This document shows, piece after piece, positions 1-12,543 of a DNA stretch of 64,000 bases (its first letter is position 1; every line of letters starts with the position of its first letter). The stretch comes from Takakia lepidozioides (lineage: Eukaryota; Streptophyta; Takakiopsida; Takakiales; Takakiaceae), in NCBI GenBank assembly GCA_030704615.1, contig CM060732.1:32593053-32657052 (forward strand), given 5' to 3'. The notes under the pieces were generated by a model that was not told the origin of the DNA, ran no database searches, and saw only the letters and a program-made list of their open reading frames with translations. Made by a program: the position numbers and the translations under genes.

Positions 1-59
1 CTGTGTCCCCCACATAAGATACAAAACCTGCAAATAGAGGATGGAGAGAAATGTCCTAC

Positions 60-2439
60 CTGGGTACCAAAGGCCTCCTCTGTGTTGTTGGGCAAGTGAG
101 TAAATGACTTAGAATGACTGTGCGAAGTTGCATGGCTGTTGGGGCTCCCTCCTTTGAAGTCCCCCATCCATGCATTTCCCTTGACTCCTATGCGTGGAAA
201 GTCACTCAAACCATTCACAGCAGATTTGTTGGCAACACTCCCACCCTTTGCAACCTTCCTCTTCATCATCCCATTTGTGCAATTCACACAACTCTTCTTC
301 ATGTAAGAGGCATTTTCATGTCCACTTCCATTTGAATGGGAACACTTATTTCTTATGCTTCCTTCTGAATCCCCCCCAGTGGCAGTCCGCAAACTATGCA
401 CAACAGACTCCGAGCTCTCACTTCTAGTGCTGCCCAAACTCAGCTGAGGCACAAACAAGCTCAGTCCCTGACCTTCCACTGCTACAGCAGAAATCTTCCT
501 CCATCCCAATGTCAGCTGTTGGGACCCTAAGCAAAATGTCTTCATCCTCTGCCAATAAATCCCCCTCTGCTTCTACAAATTTTCTCATAGTGGATGCCTC
601 CAGAGGGCTCAAGTGTGATACAAATCTGCCTTTTGAATATTCTTGAGAGATTGACACAGCAGGTGTGCTCTCCTTCTCTGATCGAACCACTCCCTGATTC
701 TCTGGGGTACCGGCTGCTGACTGGTCGATTCGATTATTAACCGGGTTTTGAGAAGGCACATTCTCTTTTGCATCTGCTGCAGGATCCAACCAAAAACGAT
801 TTTAATTATGATCCACAACTTCAAAATGTATCATAACAGTCACAAAAATCTTACCAGAGAATGACATGTACCCATGGGGCTCCTTGTAGACTTGGGGCTA
901 CAGACACCAACGAGACTAGGCTCTGTGGCTTTAGACCCTGCATGAGATTGAGATTGAGATTGAGATTGGCATCGACATCAAGAGAGAAAGTTTATTATGT
1001 CTGTGGGAGGCCCCAAGGACCCAAAGGACAGAGTAGAAGAGAACCATCCAACTACTTGAGCAACGTGACAAAACAGAACCAAAGAAGTACTCAAATGTGC
1101 TGGAGCCTCATACAGGCAGGAGAGATAGACGTACAGCCATGGGCAAGAGAGCCGCATCCATCAGTGGAGCTGGAGGGTGATGTCGACAGGGGAGTCAACC
1201 TGTGCAAGTGGGTATGGCCCCTTGATGGAAAGAGTGGGGCACGCCTCACTTTTCCAGCAGCAACATTGCCACGGAGACAAGCAGAAGGAACTTGGGCTGC
1301 TTTTGTTGAGTCAGTGGTGGTGGTGGTGGAAGCTGAAGAGGCACCAGCTTTCCTGCAATCGCAACAGATTTTTAAGAGTTGGAGAAAACTCTAAACACTT
1401 GATTTTAAAGCATGCCATAGGACCATAATCATCGATTAACAAAGGGAAAGGACTTGTACCTGCAATCATTTCCACTATAGGCTGTGAGATGTCCCTAAGA
1501 ATCTCCTCTGCCAATGCTGCAGGAGTTTCTGGGTCTACCGAGTAGCGAGCCATCGCAGTGACCACCTTGGCACATGCCTGGTGCATCTGTGGGGAGCTCC
1601 CACTTGCTGACAGAGATTTTGTGACAGTAGTAATCACTCGTGGTATGTGGGGTATGATGAGCTTGCCATGCACTCGTGCAACTTCTTCATAGAGAGAGAT
1701 TGCGTAGGAGCGCGACCCACCTGTTTCTCGTGACTCTGATACCTGTATGAAAGGTCATTGCAGCTCAGTGATGCTAAAACACCTGCCCGCTGGAAGCCAG
1801 CCCAATGCAAGAACTACAGTCTGCACATGACATCTGGCGTAATAATGAAGAGGGGACACAAGCAAAGAGCTTGAATCAAGTTCATATCACCATTATAAAC
1901 AGAAGTAAGCAGTGACGGGGAATCCCCCTTGAGATGGAAGCTAAGTAGTCCGAGTCTTCCAAAATGATTAAGAACCTCTCTTCGCTGGCTTTCAACCTTA
2001 AACTTCCATTGTTTCTGTGTTTGAATATTTTGGGGGAAAGTGGAGACGCAGAGGGTGAGGTGTACTTATGGTTTCTGTTTTGTGGGGCCATGTGAGCCTG
2101 TGTGGGGGAGAGAGAGAGAGAGAGAGATCCCAGTTTAAAGCTCCTGCTCAGAAACTATGCTCGTAGTCGTACTTCAAAGTGAGCCTTATACAAATTTAGA
2201 ACTAGCAGATAAGAAACACGCAACCCTGCATTTTCCCGCGTCACGTTTCGTTAATGAGAAAGGGTAAGCGAATGTACCTGGGCCAGAAAGCGGAGCACTA
2301 AGCTGGAGTCAAGCTGCTCCACAAACTGTTTGAGGGACGTCAAGGCAATGCGCCGACTTTCTCCATCCTTCTCAAGCTTCGCAAGGTCCTGTTTAACCAG
2401 CGGACTTAAGTACCGCGCCGCCCCTTCTTCTTCTGTCAT
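60..2439 (-). CDS. SINE1/SINE2-like armadillo-fold protein, partial gene
   Basis: Homologues of this plant family are armadillo-fold, actin-associated nuclear-envelope proteins; the role here is inferred from that. Exon 1 (2439-2278) starts at the ATG of MTEEEGAARYLSPLVKQ and exon 2 (1742-1460) continues through RVHGKLIIPHIPRVITTV and HQACAKVVTAMARYSVDP, the recognisable N-terminal signature. Phase-compatible downstream exons can be drawn at 1296-1114 and 937-855 (Ser/Pro-rich, SPKSTRSPMG), then 789 to about 530 (acidic, ADAKENVPSQNPVNN) and about 525-60 (Ser/Asn-rich, ending at a GTAGGA donor). The last two lie in different frames, so an intron or frameshift is unresolved. The armadillo repeats that should follow exon 2 are not visible, so the gene is either truncated or an unusual isoform. 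The C terminus lies beyond the left edge. Family call is good for exons 1-2 and weak for the rest. Confidence 0.62.
2104..2126. repeat. (GA)n microsatellite in SINE-like intron 1
   Basis: An uninterrupted run of GA dinucleotides lies between exons 1 and 2 of the armadillo gene. On the coding strand it reads as (TC)n and is a plain simple repeat. Confidence 0.85.
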
Positions 2440-3429
2440 TTTCTTGAGTGGCCTTACTTCAGAAATAGCCAATGAGTGAAGAGGCTATGGGGAGGAGACA
2501 GTGATACCCAACATGTGTAAGAGTGGGAGAGAGGATAGAGTGGAACAAGTAAAATGGTCAGGTTCTTCAAAGACCCCGTCACACATGAAACATAGTGGAC
2601 GCAAACGATGGTGAAGTACGCATATGACACCGCACTTGTCGAAAACAGAGGTCACATTCCGCCACTACAGGACGGCAAGAGAGTCACGAGTTCAGTCTAG
2701 AACCCCATCCCAATACACTCCATTGCTTTGCATAATAACCAACATAAGGGGAAGAAAGAGAGCCACAGAGCCTCCGCAAACCACTTTCAATCCAACCCAA
2801 AAATCTTTGGTGTCTAATGTAGGGCAGTACTTCAGTCCCGACCTTCCATGCTAGAAATTTAGCTTAAACCACCTGGGGCATGTCCTTCCCAGTTTGGGTC
2901 TTCGTTTCCTCTATGCTTCTGATACCCAGGACATATGCAGAGGACAACCGCGGCACCACTAGATGTGTGTGAGCGACTACAAATAAAAACACAGCGTGCA
3001 AGGCCCAAAAGCAAACAGCACGCAGATTCTTCAGACAAGAGCAAAGACAGGGAAAACCTCTTCAATGTCGGACTGCCAAGAGTCAGGCACGAGAAACAAG
3101 CTGACACTGAACCAGAGCACAAAATGCTGAGCAACCGAAGGGGAGAGTGAAGGCAGACGATTGTCCGTTTACGGGCTTGACTCGGCCATAGCTCGCATGC
3201 CAAGGGGAGATGGAAGGAGCGTTTTTTCTTTCATTTAAGAACTTGAGCCACGTTGGCTCCTGGCTGGCCTATCAGGAAGATCAATTGGCGACTTTGTGGC
3301 ATGTGATCTCGAACCGGTGGCTACTGTCAAGAATGTGTGATGAGTTTTATGCGAACTCAACTCATGTAGTGTTCGGTTTGTGGGAGCCACAAGGGAGGTA
3401 ATTTTTTCTAAGAAACAACGACAGTGCAT

Positions 3430-3625
3430 ATTGCAAAGCCTAGCACAACTCTGTCACATGGATACAATCCATTGGCAAATATGAGTAACCTTGTCCAAGA
3501 TCAGCAACTGTGCTCAAAGCCTCATGTGCCAGGCGGGTAAGCGAAACCTAAATGAGAGTTCCCTCCATAACTCGACCCCTTGGTGAAAGCGGGAAGAGTT
3601 TGAACCCAAGGCTTTGCTCCTTGAG
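3430..3625 (-). mobile_element. Possible tRNA-derived SINE remnant
   Basis: Read on the minus strand from about 3625, the sequence has TAGCTCAAGGAG (like a pol III A box) followed by GGGTTCAAACTC (like a B box). The spacing between the boxes is shorter than in a normal tRNA head and no target duplication was found. It could be a chance match or an eroded SINE. Confidence 0.25.
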
Positions 3626-4340
3626 CTAGTAGGGTGGTAGGGTTTTTAGAAATCGATACGCAAGATCATTTGGATCTAACGAACCCAAATGGCATGTGGC
3701 TCTATTCATGTGCGACAGTTGTACAGGTGGCGTCCTCATGGCAGCGGCATGATGGCATTAGGGAGGGCAGTAATGCGAAACAGTGCCATATTTTAATCCA
3801 TAATTCATTTGTAAATTTCGTGAGGCCAATTTCTGGATCGAAAAGTGGCGAAATTTCGCGCATTAAAAAAAATGCTGGATGGAAGAGAAGACGATCCCCA
3901 TAGCCGCGCGTGCTGCCCACTATACGTATTCTCTGCCTATTTTACGTATTCGTCGTAATCCTGTGGCTCAGACGAATAATACCATTTATTTTTACTTTTA
4001 TGTTTTTTTAAATGTTTTTTATACCACTTTCATCCGTGAAAAGTCCATGAAATTAGTTTAATAATATTTCTGATGTTTTAAAGAATTTAGGAGGAAACGT
4101 TGACCTACAAGGGTCTTTTGCCAGGGGTTATGAATGAGAGACGTACATTCAGTCAATGAGAGTCATCCACTCAGCGTCAGGAATAGGATCTGCCAAAGAA
4201 GGTATGAAAGCATTGGCGAAGGGCATGTGACTAAAAATAGAGATGTAAGTTATATGGGATAATGCAAACTTGATGGTCTGAATACGTGCTACATAGTGGG
4301 CTACTTATTAGGGTATGTGGGTTTGAATTTGAACGTAAGC

Positions 4341-4343
<3 letters not shown>

Positions 4344-4378
<35 letters not shown>
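4344..4378. repeat. (TC)n microsatellite
   Basis: About 17 uninterrupted TC dinucleotides in intergenic DNA. Confidence 0.9.
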
Positions 4379-4380
<2 letters not shown>

Positions 4381-5736
4381 TGGTGTTCGTGAGAAATTTG
4401 TTTCTGCGTGAGATTGTAATCGAGGTTCGTTGAAGTTTGCCCTGTTCACAGTTTCGATCAAGATGTTGGGGGTATTGAGCTTTGTGGTTTGCACCGTTGT
4501 TGGTTTTGGGACCCGTTTGCTCGAGCTCAGTCTACATCTATTACATCATCCACCGATGGCTGTTTTTTTTTTTTTTTTTTTTCCTGGGTGTCCCATCATT
4601 CTGGCGGATCTGCAATGAATTGCCTGAAAATGAGCAGCTGTACTGCAGGTCCAAAGCTGCCTCCATGCGGCTGCAAGTTCTGCTTGGAGGGGTCTGGACT
4701 GCAACCCTTCTGCCTCCATAATGGATTGTTACCCTGAGACCACATAACGTTCTCTCCTCCACCCAATACTTATAGGAATGTAAGACCAGTCGATTGATGC
4801 GTTAGTGTGGATTGATGAGTGAAATTGGTATTCTCTTAGTGCAATGGATAGGCTGAATTCTTATCAACCACCTTCAGTTGCGAGGCATGAGGGAAATAAT
4901 TACATGAGGTACTTGAAAATAAAAGTGAGGCACTGACTCCTGTTAGTTACTGCAAGAAAAATTTGGAATACAAGAAGCCCAATAACTTAATGATGGACAA
5001 AATCTCTTCAGGTCATTTGATACAATTTCCCAACCTTTGGGTTCTGCAACAACTTAGTTTGATAGTTGAATAAAGTCCAATGTGGATTATGGGGTCACGC
5101 ACCCGACGGGCCTGTTCCAAGCCGATGGGACGGAGGGGGTTTCCAAAGGTCCTTCAGTTGACAAGCACCCCTCTTGAAAAACAATAGTTTGTTCTAGCTA
5201 CCGACAAATCTTAAGTATGAATGTCACAAACATTATAGCAATGAACAAGAATTATGTACATAGTTCATGTAGACTAAGAAGATGAGTTGTATTTATATAT
5301 CTTTGATATGTATTTAGGAAGAACTTGAAAATAGTTCAAAGTATATGGTTTTAGACCCCAATCTAGAGTTAACTTATTTTAACACTTAATTTTGAATACT
5401 TTTAAATATAGTGATTTTGTTTTAAAAAATAATATAATATAATATTCAGGGCTACAATCCCTTTTTATTTATTTAAAAATAAATAAATATACAATTGTCT
5501 CTTTGTTTTTGTAATTGGGTTATGGTGCATACAAGTTTCTAGACAAGTACGTATTAAACCACCATTCTACTTGATGTCAGTATAGTTTATATGAAATTTT
5601 ATTTGTATCATTGACAAATGGATTCCTAGAGAGATATGGCACACAACAACATGCATCTCCATAGTTCCTCAATCATCCTTGAGCTCCACATATATCAGAT
5701 TGAGTTGTATTGTTACTCCACCTGACATCAACTATT

Positions 5737-6031
5737 GGCCCGCGAATTTTCGATAGCCACGTCGTAATGACGTTGGCAGCCTTGTCCCCCCAACCTGCCC
5801 CCCTCCTCCCTAGGCCCCACACGCTCCTGGGGCACGTGTAGGCCCGCGCCACCCTCCACGAGCCAAAATGGCAAAAGTTTGGGGCCAAATTGGCAAAACT
5901 CCCAAGCCATGGCGCCAACGGGCCCGCCAACACCTCCCCCGCACCCCAACCTACCCGCCCAAACCTACACCCCAGGCTTGGGCCAGCTAGCCTCCCTGCG
6001 CAGTGTGTGAGTAGCTCGACGAGCTACTCAC
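5737..6031 (+). repeat. Left TIR of the MULE
   Basis: GC-rich inverted repeat matching 13128-13429 in opposite orientation. It begins GGCCCGCGAATTTTCGATAG and its inner end (6007-6031) is a near-perfect palindrome with arms GTGAGTAGCTCG / CGAGCTACTCAC. Its base composition differs sharply from the AT-rich flank. Confidence 0.92.
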
Positions 6032-6135
6032 TATTTTCTCTATGTCATTTTGGCTAGTGGCTATGTCATTTTCTTAGTCTCTTGGCTCTAAGTCACTTTG
6101 GCGTGTATAGTTGGCTTTGTGTTGGTTGTTAGGGC

Positions 6136-9100
6136 TTGGAGAGTGCAAGATTAAGAAGAGTATTTGGCTTGCATGTTTTCTTTATGGCTAGATTGGAGGT
6201 ACAAAACCCCGACAAATTAGTCTTCAGGGCTGAGGACTTAAAATGGACTCCAAATACACGATGGGGAGGAGGGAATATGGCAACTTGTATGATTGCATAT
6301 ATTCCTATGAATCGAGTGGATGACTTCAAAGAAGGAGAGAATCAATATCCGCAAGCACCTACGAAATTCTATTTGATCAAGACACGAAAGCAAAAGCCGC
6401 CACAAAATGCAACAATTCAAAGTTACATTACACACAAATGGTGTGTTTTGTTCTTCCATGTTACTTCAAATTATCTCTATATGTTTAGTATGCAATCTTA
6501 TTTACATTACATTGCATGTAATATCATCTACTACTTTGTTTTGTCACCTAGTTGTGGACAAAAAATGGTGCTTTCCATAGAAGAAATGTATGTTGTAAGG
6601 AAAACTAGGGTTTCCCAAAACAATCTTACGGAAAGAACTTCTTCAGATATAAAATCCATTAGAACATTACATAACCCTTTGATATAAATGGTAGATTTTA
6701 CTAAATACATATTTGTCAAATTAAAATATAATTTTGTATAATACATATTGATGTGATTGAAGTGTAATATCGTATTATAGGTACCATTGTGGATGGGGTC
6801 GAGAGGATGATCGTCCCAATCCAAATGAGCCGATTGCTTCACCACCGCCACCATCTATGACACTTCAAGTGTCAACAACGTCAGGCCGTAAAATCAGGAA
6901 AAAAAAGACGAGACAAGGTGGGACGCGGAGAAACGACATGTCGAGGTTGTTTATGCATGTTTTCAATGAAACGATTATGTTTATATCCTGATGTTGCACA
7001 ATTGGCTTATTATCATACGCAACACACGGACGCTATGGGTAAACCTTGTCATGGAAATTCGGATCCAGAATCCATTGATCGTCGTTCTCAATTTGCTCCC
7101 TTCATATTGGAAGAATTGAAGGAATGGATAGGGAAAAAACTTGATTGTGGAACCACTCCTCGTGCAATTTTGGATGAACACAAGCGGCATTGGCAAGAGA
7201 AAAACGAGGCAGAAGGTGCATCTACGAGAGACGATTTTCTAAAAATGTATGACATTCTGAACATTGCCAAACGAAAGGCATTTGAATCTTATAAACGTCA
7301 TGGAGATCCAGCTCGAAGCGTGCAAATGTGGGTGTTGGAACATCCCGAAAAGGTTTTTTTTCTATCAACAACATGACGAATCACCAGGTTTACCTTTCAC
7401 TCTCGGTATACAAACTCTATATCAGAAAAAAAGAATGTTGGAGTTGGGGCATGGAGGACTCGTTGCATGTGATGCTACATTTGGGACAAATGACCAAAAA
7501 TTCCAGTTATTTACCCTCATGGTTTTCGACAAACATTTTAATGGTGTGCCTGTTGCGTGGATAATAACGAGTCGAGGTGAAGCGGTGGATCTTGTGTATT
7601 GGATGACCGCATTACAAGGCCATATGACGGATGCAAATGCTCATTGGTTGCCGTCATCATTCATCGTTGATGATGCAGATGCAGAGAACAACGCCATAAG
7701 GTATTTTCATGTACTACATATTACACTTCTTTGTATTATGCTATTTCTTTAAAAATGCTAGGATGGTTCTTCATATCAGTATGTCAGTTGTAGCATTTGC
7801 ATTGACCCTTGGAGACAATTTACAACACATCGCAGTTTCTTAGATGTGGACTAGACCTCACAGAAAGATTGTTCTTATAGTGGACAACATGTGGGCTAAA
7901 CCTCACAGAAGGTTGTTCCTGTCATGATGGATCTGGACTAAACCTCACCGAAGGTTGTGCCTGTAGTGGATAACATGTGGACTTACCCTTACAGAAGGTT
8001 GTTCCTGTCATGGGTTAGTTTCTAACATCTGGACTAAACCTCGCAGAAGGTTGTTACAGTCATGGGTCAATCATGTGGTCTGAACCTAACGGAAGGTTGT
8101 TCCTGTCATGAGTCAATTTGTAGCATATGGACTGAAACCTCACGGAAGGTTGTGCCTGTCATTGGTCAATTTTGTGAAATGTGGGCCAAACCGCACGGAA
8201 GGTTGTTCATGTCATTAGTAAGGTATATGGAGTTAACCACATGAAAGGTTGTGCATGTCATGGGTCATGTGGGCTAAACCTTGCACAAGGTATACATCTA
8301 ATCTAAACTTATGTACCAGTTTGTGTTACAATTTTATTTTGCAGAAGTGTGTGGGGTCCTGGTATGCCTATTTTTCTTTGTCTATGGCATGTTCGAAAGT
8401 CTTGGAGGAAAAATGCAATTACCAAGATTACAGACGCGGAAACTCGAAGTGTGATATTGGAGGGCATTGGGAATATTATGTATATGGCATCAAAGCCCAA
8501 TGAGTCATCAAGAGACATTGAGGTTAGAGCCAAGGAGGCTATCAACAAATTATTTTCCAAATTTCCGTTAGAGAAGGAGTTTCGGAATTATTTTCGCAAA
8601 GAATGGTATCTCAAAACAGCAATGTGGGTGACAAGTGCGAGAAAAGTTCCACATGCAGGACAAGAGACTAATTCTGCTATTGAGGCTTACCATGGGTTCT
8701 TAAAGTCTCGACTGTCAGAATCTAAAAAGACTTTGGCCGGTCGAAGGGTAGATTGGCTTGTCTATGAGCTAGTTGGTGATGTGATGAGACATTATTCATA
8801 TATGGAGAACATGAAAGCCCATGGATTTGTGAACAATTCTCGAGCATAACGTTTCATTGAAAGTGTTATTGTAAGAGCTAAAAGCATACCGGATTCCAGC
8901 GTTATATATCCAACAGAAGATGGTGGATGTTTCCAAGTCGAAGTTCGCAGTATTCCACCAAGTTCTATGTTGTGCATAATGCATTCAGCGAATGGGCATG
9001 TTGCACTTGCGATTGGGCAAAGAGGGGTAACATCTGCAAACATCAGATAAAAATTGTGCAATTGACAGGTAACACATCAAACCGTCGTATTCTGCAAGCA

Positions 9101-9636
9101 TGTGGGACGGAGTACGGATCGACACGTGGTGGACTTCAGGCATTGTTTGAAATCGACAATGACACACAAGAAACAAATTTACCAGTTCTTGAAGGTAAAT
9201 ATGAATTGTGATCATGATCGTTTATGCAAGAAAAAAATCCATTGTACGTATTATTTGATTATATGTATGTGTATTTGTAGATTTGGTGAACACAGATGGG
9301 AGAACACCTCCTCAACCACGAGTTACGACAACAGTATTGGATGGTATGAAAGAAATCAAAGAGACCATGCATGATATCATTAAAGTTGCAGAAGGAAGTG
9401 ACGAACAAGTTTTTCATCACACTTTGGCCATGCTCAAGGTTGTTTATGGTGAGGTTCGATCAATTCGAGCATTAGTGGAGGAAGACATGATCCATCCAGC
9501 CCATGCTTTCCGCAAAGTTGACGATGGACGTGATAATTCAACTCGACGTTTAAAAGATTTTTTAGAGCGTAGTAAGACATGGAAGCGAAGTAATGTGGGT
9601 ACAAGTCATCATGAAGTGCAAGATGATAGTCCATAG
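6136..9636 (+). pseudogene. MULE transposase with SWIM zinc finger, interrupted
   Basis: The enzyme family cuts and joins Mutator-type element ends. Inferred exons: 6136-6440; 6781-7700; 8345 to 9194; 9281-9636, all with GT-AG borders and matching phases. DDE-type residues are seen in ACDATFGTN (about 7470), IVDDADAENNAI (about 7670) and NSAIEAYHGFLK (about 8675). LCLWHVRKSW follows the second block as usual in MULEs, and a C-x-C...C-x-H SWIM finger (CCTCDWAKRGNICKH) lies at about 9000-9045. Damage: frame changes near the A-run at about 6898-6906 and the T-run at about 7353, a stop (TAA) at 8847-8849 followed by conserved-looking sequence, and a shift near 8950. The 7701-8344 intron consists mostly of a tandem repeat. 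Pseudogene status is clear; the exact first ATG is not. Confidence 0.85.
7840..8292 (+). repeat. Intronic tandem array, about ten ~47-bp units (GGAAGGTTGT)
   Basis: About ten degenerate units fill most of the transposase intron. Each has a core like CTCACGGAAGGTTGTTCCTG followed by TCATGGGTCAAT or a variant. The core is the reverse complement of the core in the 9940-10975 array. It sits between the exons encoding the second and third catalytic blocks. Confidence 0.88.
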
Positions 9637-9679
9637 AAATATGGGCAAATGACATGTATATGTAAAGTGTTTGTTTACA

Positions 9680-9880
9680 CTAGAGATCGCACTTGGGCCT
9701 CAACATAGGAGATGCACTGGGATACATACGACATATGGCTTTTGGTCTCACATTCCAATTACAGCACATGGGCAAAAGACATAGGCTACCCTAGAGGTTG
9801 CACTTGGGCCTCGACAGAGGAGATGCATTGGGATACATAGAAGATCTTGCACTTGGGCTAAAATGTCACTAGACACTCGG
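9680..9880 (+). repeat. Direct repeat downstream of the transposase
   Basis: Two ~55-bp copies (about 9682-9737 and 9792-9846) share GCACTTGGGCCTC, GAGATGCA and TGGGATACATA. A third partial copy (TTGCACTTGGGC) lies at about 9847. No reading frame is preserved. Confidence 0.75.
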
Positions 9881-9939
9881 GCCAACGGCACAGACTACCC
9901 TAGTATGGATTATTTCTATCTAGAATCTGATACAAACAA

Positions 9940-10978
9940 CCTTCCGGAGGGTAACGTGAATCGATAAGATAACTACTGTTGTATGGCCAGTATGCGATCT
10001 AGTGGTATAACCTTCCGGAGAGTACACCACCATATTGGGTGAATTCATACGAACAACCTTCACAAGGGATATCAATGAAACTTGAACAAAAGAGAACAGC
10101 CCTCCGGCAGGAACCCATTAATGCAAAGATATTTTGCAATCTGGAATGTTGCAGGCACAACCTTCCGGAAGGTACACCTCCATGTTCGATAAAATATAGG
10201 ATCCTTTGGAGAAGAATTCATACAAACAACCTTTCGGAAGGATACCGATACAACTTGAATGGAACAGAAGAACATTCCAAAACAACCTTCTGGTAGGTAT
10301 CTCAATCACTTAATGGAAGCATCAACCCTCCCGAATGAAACTATTGTTGCATGGTTTATTTTTGAATCGAGAACGGAACCACCTTCCGGCAGGAAACTAA
10401 TGTGGCATGTGTATTTGGCCATCTGGTAGAATGTTGCAGGAACAACCTTACAGAAGGTAAATCTTGGGGAAAATGTAAGATTTCTCCCTTGATATACATC
10501 CAACCTTCCGGCGGGTAATCCAAAAAGTTGACAGTGAATGGAACAACCTTCCCGAATGAAACTATTGGTGCATGTTTTTTGGGCAATCTGGAATGCAAGA
10601 ACAACCTTCCGGACGCTACTCAAAACATTCAAAGTGAACAAAAACAACCTTCCGGAAGAAAACAGTTGGTGCAAGGTTTTTTGGCAATCTGGATTATTGC
10701 AGGACCAACCTTCCGACGAGTATCCCAAAAACTTGGAAGTGAATGGAACAACCCTCCGGAAGGAAAACAATTAACATGAGCATGTTCTTGGGCAGTCTGG
10801 ATTGCAGGCACAACCTTCCGACATGTAACTCCTAAACTTAAACATGAATTGAATAACCTTCGGAACGGATATTATTGGTGCATGTTTTTTTTGGCAATAT
10901 CTAATTTTGCAGGAACAACCTTCCAACGGGTAACCCAACAACTTGAAATGGATAGAACAACCTTTCGGAAGGTTGGGT
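9940..10978 (-). repeat. Tandem array, about 20 units (ACAACCTTCCGGAAGG)
   Basis: About twenty degenerate copies of ACAACCTTCCGGAAGG recur at spacings that tend to alternate between ~42 and ~60 bp. Clear copies are near 10158, 10225, 10643, 10747 and 10958. The core CCTTCCGGAAGG is itself palindromic. Read on the minus strand the longer motif GGAAGGTTGTGCCTG equals that of the intronic array at 7840-8292, so the two arrays are inverted relative to each other. The array occupies the gap between the convergent transposase and zinc-finger genes. Confidence 0.9.
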
Positions 10979-11215
10979 TATATTTTTGTCCAATGTGTGC
11001 AATGCTATGAAGCACCTTCATAGAGGCAATAGATGGGGATTTGTAGATGGAACACTATGTTTTGGCCTCTTCAAAAAATATTTTGGAGAAACGTCAACTC
11101 TCATAGGCTTCAACAACAAGACTTGTATTCATCATAGTGTAATCCATATCACAAAGTATCAATCCATGAACTATAGTTTATATACCATGTCTTGTTGTTG
11201 TAATTAAACCATCAA

Positions 11216-12543
11216 CTAGTGTTGTCTATGTCGTACCAGATTGCGAGATGCAATATTGTCACCCAAGCTAGTTCTCCACTGTTCAATTGTAGCATAGCCC
11301 ATGCTAGCTAATTGTTCACGGGAAGGGGTAACTCCGGTATGAGAATGGGCGGGACGAGAATGTCGATAAACACGAGTAATAGGCTGCACTACAGGAGTAG
11401 GAACTGGAGTCAAAGAAGGTTGAACATGAACCTGCGATGATGGATCATCTCTAGTATCCTCTGACACAACCGAGTCATTGATGACCGAGTCAATCACAAC
11501 ATTGACATTCACCATCTCCTCATGGGTAACCTCATCGTCATGAGTATCCATGTCATCCTCGTCGTCGTTAAGTTCATCCTCTGCAATATCCGCCAAGGTC
11601 TCTATGTCATGGTCTAGGCTCAAATGAGGAGCTGGATCACTATCAGTGGAAGTGACAAGAATGGAACTGCAAGGAAGCGGATGATGGGGACTCTCAGGAA
11701 GAGGGTCGGTCTCCTGAGGAGAAGAACCAAGAACTTTCACAAGAGGGGAACTCTGATCAACATAATGAAAATGGATGTTTTCCTCAGAATTTGGACCAAG
11801 AAGAGGAGGGGGATTCCTGGTAGCAAGAGGGTCAATACTCATGGCTTGCCCATCTGGATCTCCATCACCATGATCCAGGTGATCATTATCTGACAAAGAA
11901 AAGATACTGTCACTCCCATCGGAAACTGACAAACCTTTCCTACGCCTGTACGCTTTTACTGCCTTCTCTCAGTTAGTCTCCATTTGGTCATAGCCTTGGA
12001 AACATAAGATTCCACAAACTCATCTTTGTCTTGTTCCCACCTGCAATAATATTTCAATACATTATGCATTGAACTTCAAATCAATGGGTACATACATAGA
12101 TAATATATAAGTTACATCTTGTTGATACACATAAATATAAACATCATTCAAATATGGAAATCCGGCGGTGGTCCCAAGTCCCTGGTCTCTTTATCATACA
12201 GTTTCTTGGCAACAATGGTATGGATACGACGTGTCTTTGCTTCTACTTGTCGGAGACGTCTAACAGGATCTGCCATTGCACGGATGTTGTTTCTCCGACT
12301 CTTCTCAGGTTCTAGAGGTGTGTCAAATCTCACTCTAGGCCTCCCAGATTTGCCAACAGGCAAGTGCAACCCATGACCCTCACGAGCAAGATGATAATTG
12401 AAACTATCTTTCTTGCTGTAGCCTGTTTTAGGCCCTTTGGCACAAATCAAACAATGGTACTTCCCTGTCTCATTGTCTTGCTCATAGTGGACACCTTTCT
12501 GAGCGATTTGCATGGCCATCACTACACATTCCACAAAGCACAA
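11216..12543 (-). CDS. MULE accessory gene, putative C2H2-like zinc-finger protein
   Basis: Two coding blocks run on the minus strand inside the MULE. The first (about 12513-12148) encodes a C2H2-like finger (YHCLICAKG...HLAREGH; C-x2-C then H-x5-H) and a basic stretch (RRNNIRAMADPVRRLRQVE). The second (about 12040-11216) encodes an acidic, Ser/Asp-rich tail (DDEDDMDTHDDE) and ends YATIEQWRTSLGDNIASRN. An intron (about 12147-12041) separates them, and a one-base frame conflict near 11960 needs an intron edge or a mutation. Function is unknown; a DNA-binding partner for transposition or an anti-silencing role, as in other MULEs with accessory genes, is only inference. It may also be a captured host gene. 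Confidence 0.55.

Larger units (their letters stand above)
2440..5728. other. Intergenic stretch without recognised gene
   Basis: Upstream of the armadillo gene there is no open frame with recognisable protein similarity. The interval holds a (TC)n run near 4344-4378, a poly(T) run at about 4562-4582, a possible tRNA-like box pair near 3580-3625, and AT-rich DNA from 5200 to 5700. Short open frames here have no conserved motif and were not called. Confidence 0.5.

Noticed and set aside
861-1394. 177-codon plus-strand frame with (RL)n
   Set aside because: Antisense to the Ser/Pro-rich exons of the armadillo gene; the Arg-Leu run comes from a GAGATT repeat.
9940-10978. CRISPR-like regularly spaced repeats
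   Set aside because: Units are degenerate, spacing alternates and the spacers are themselves related; the region lies inside a eukaryotic transposon.
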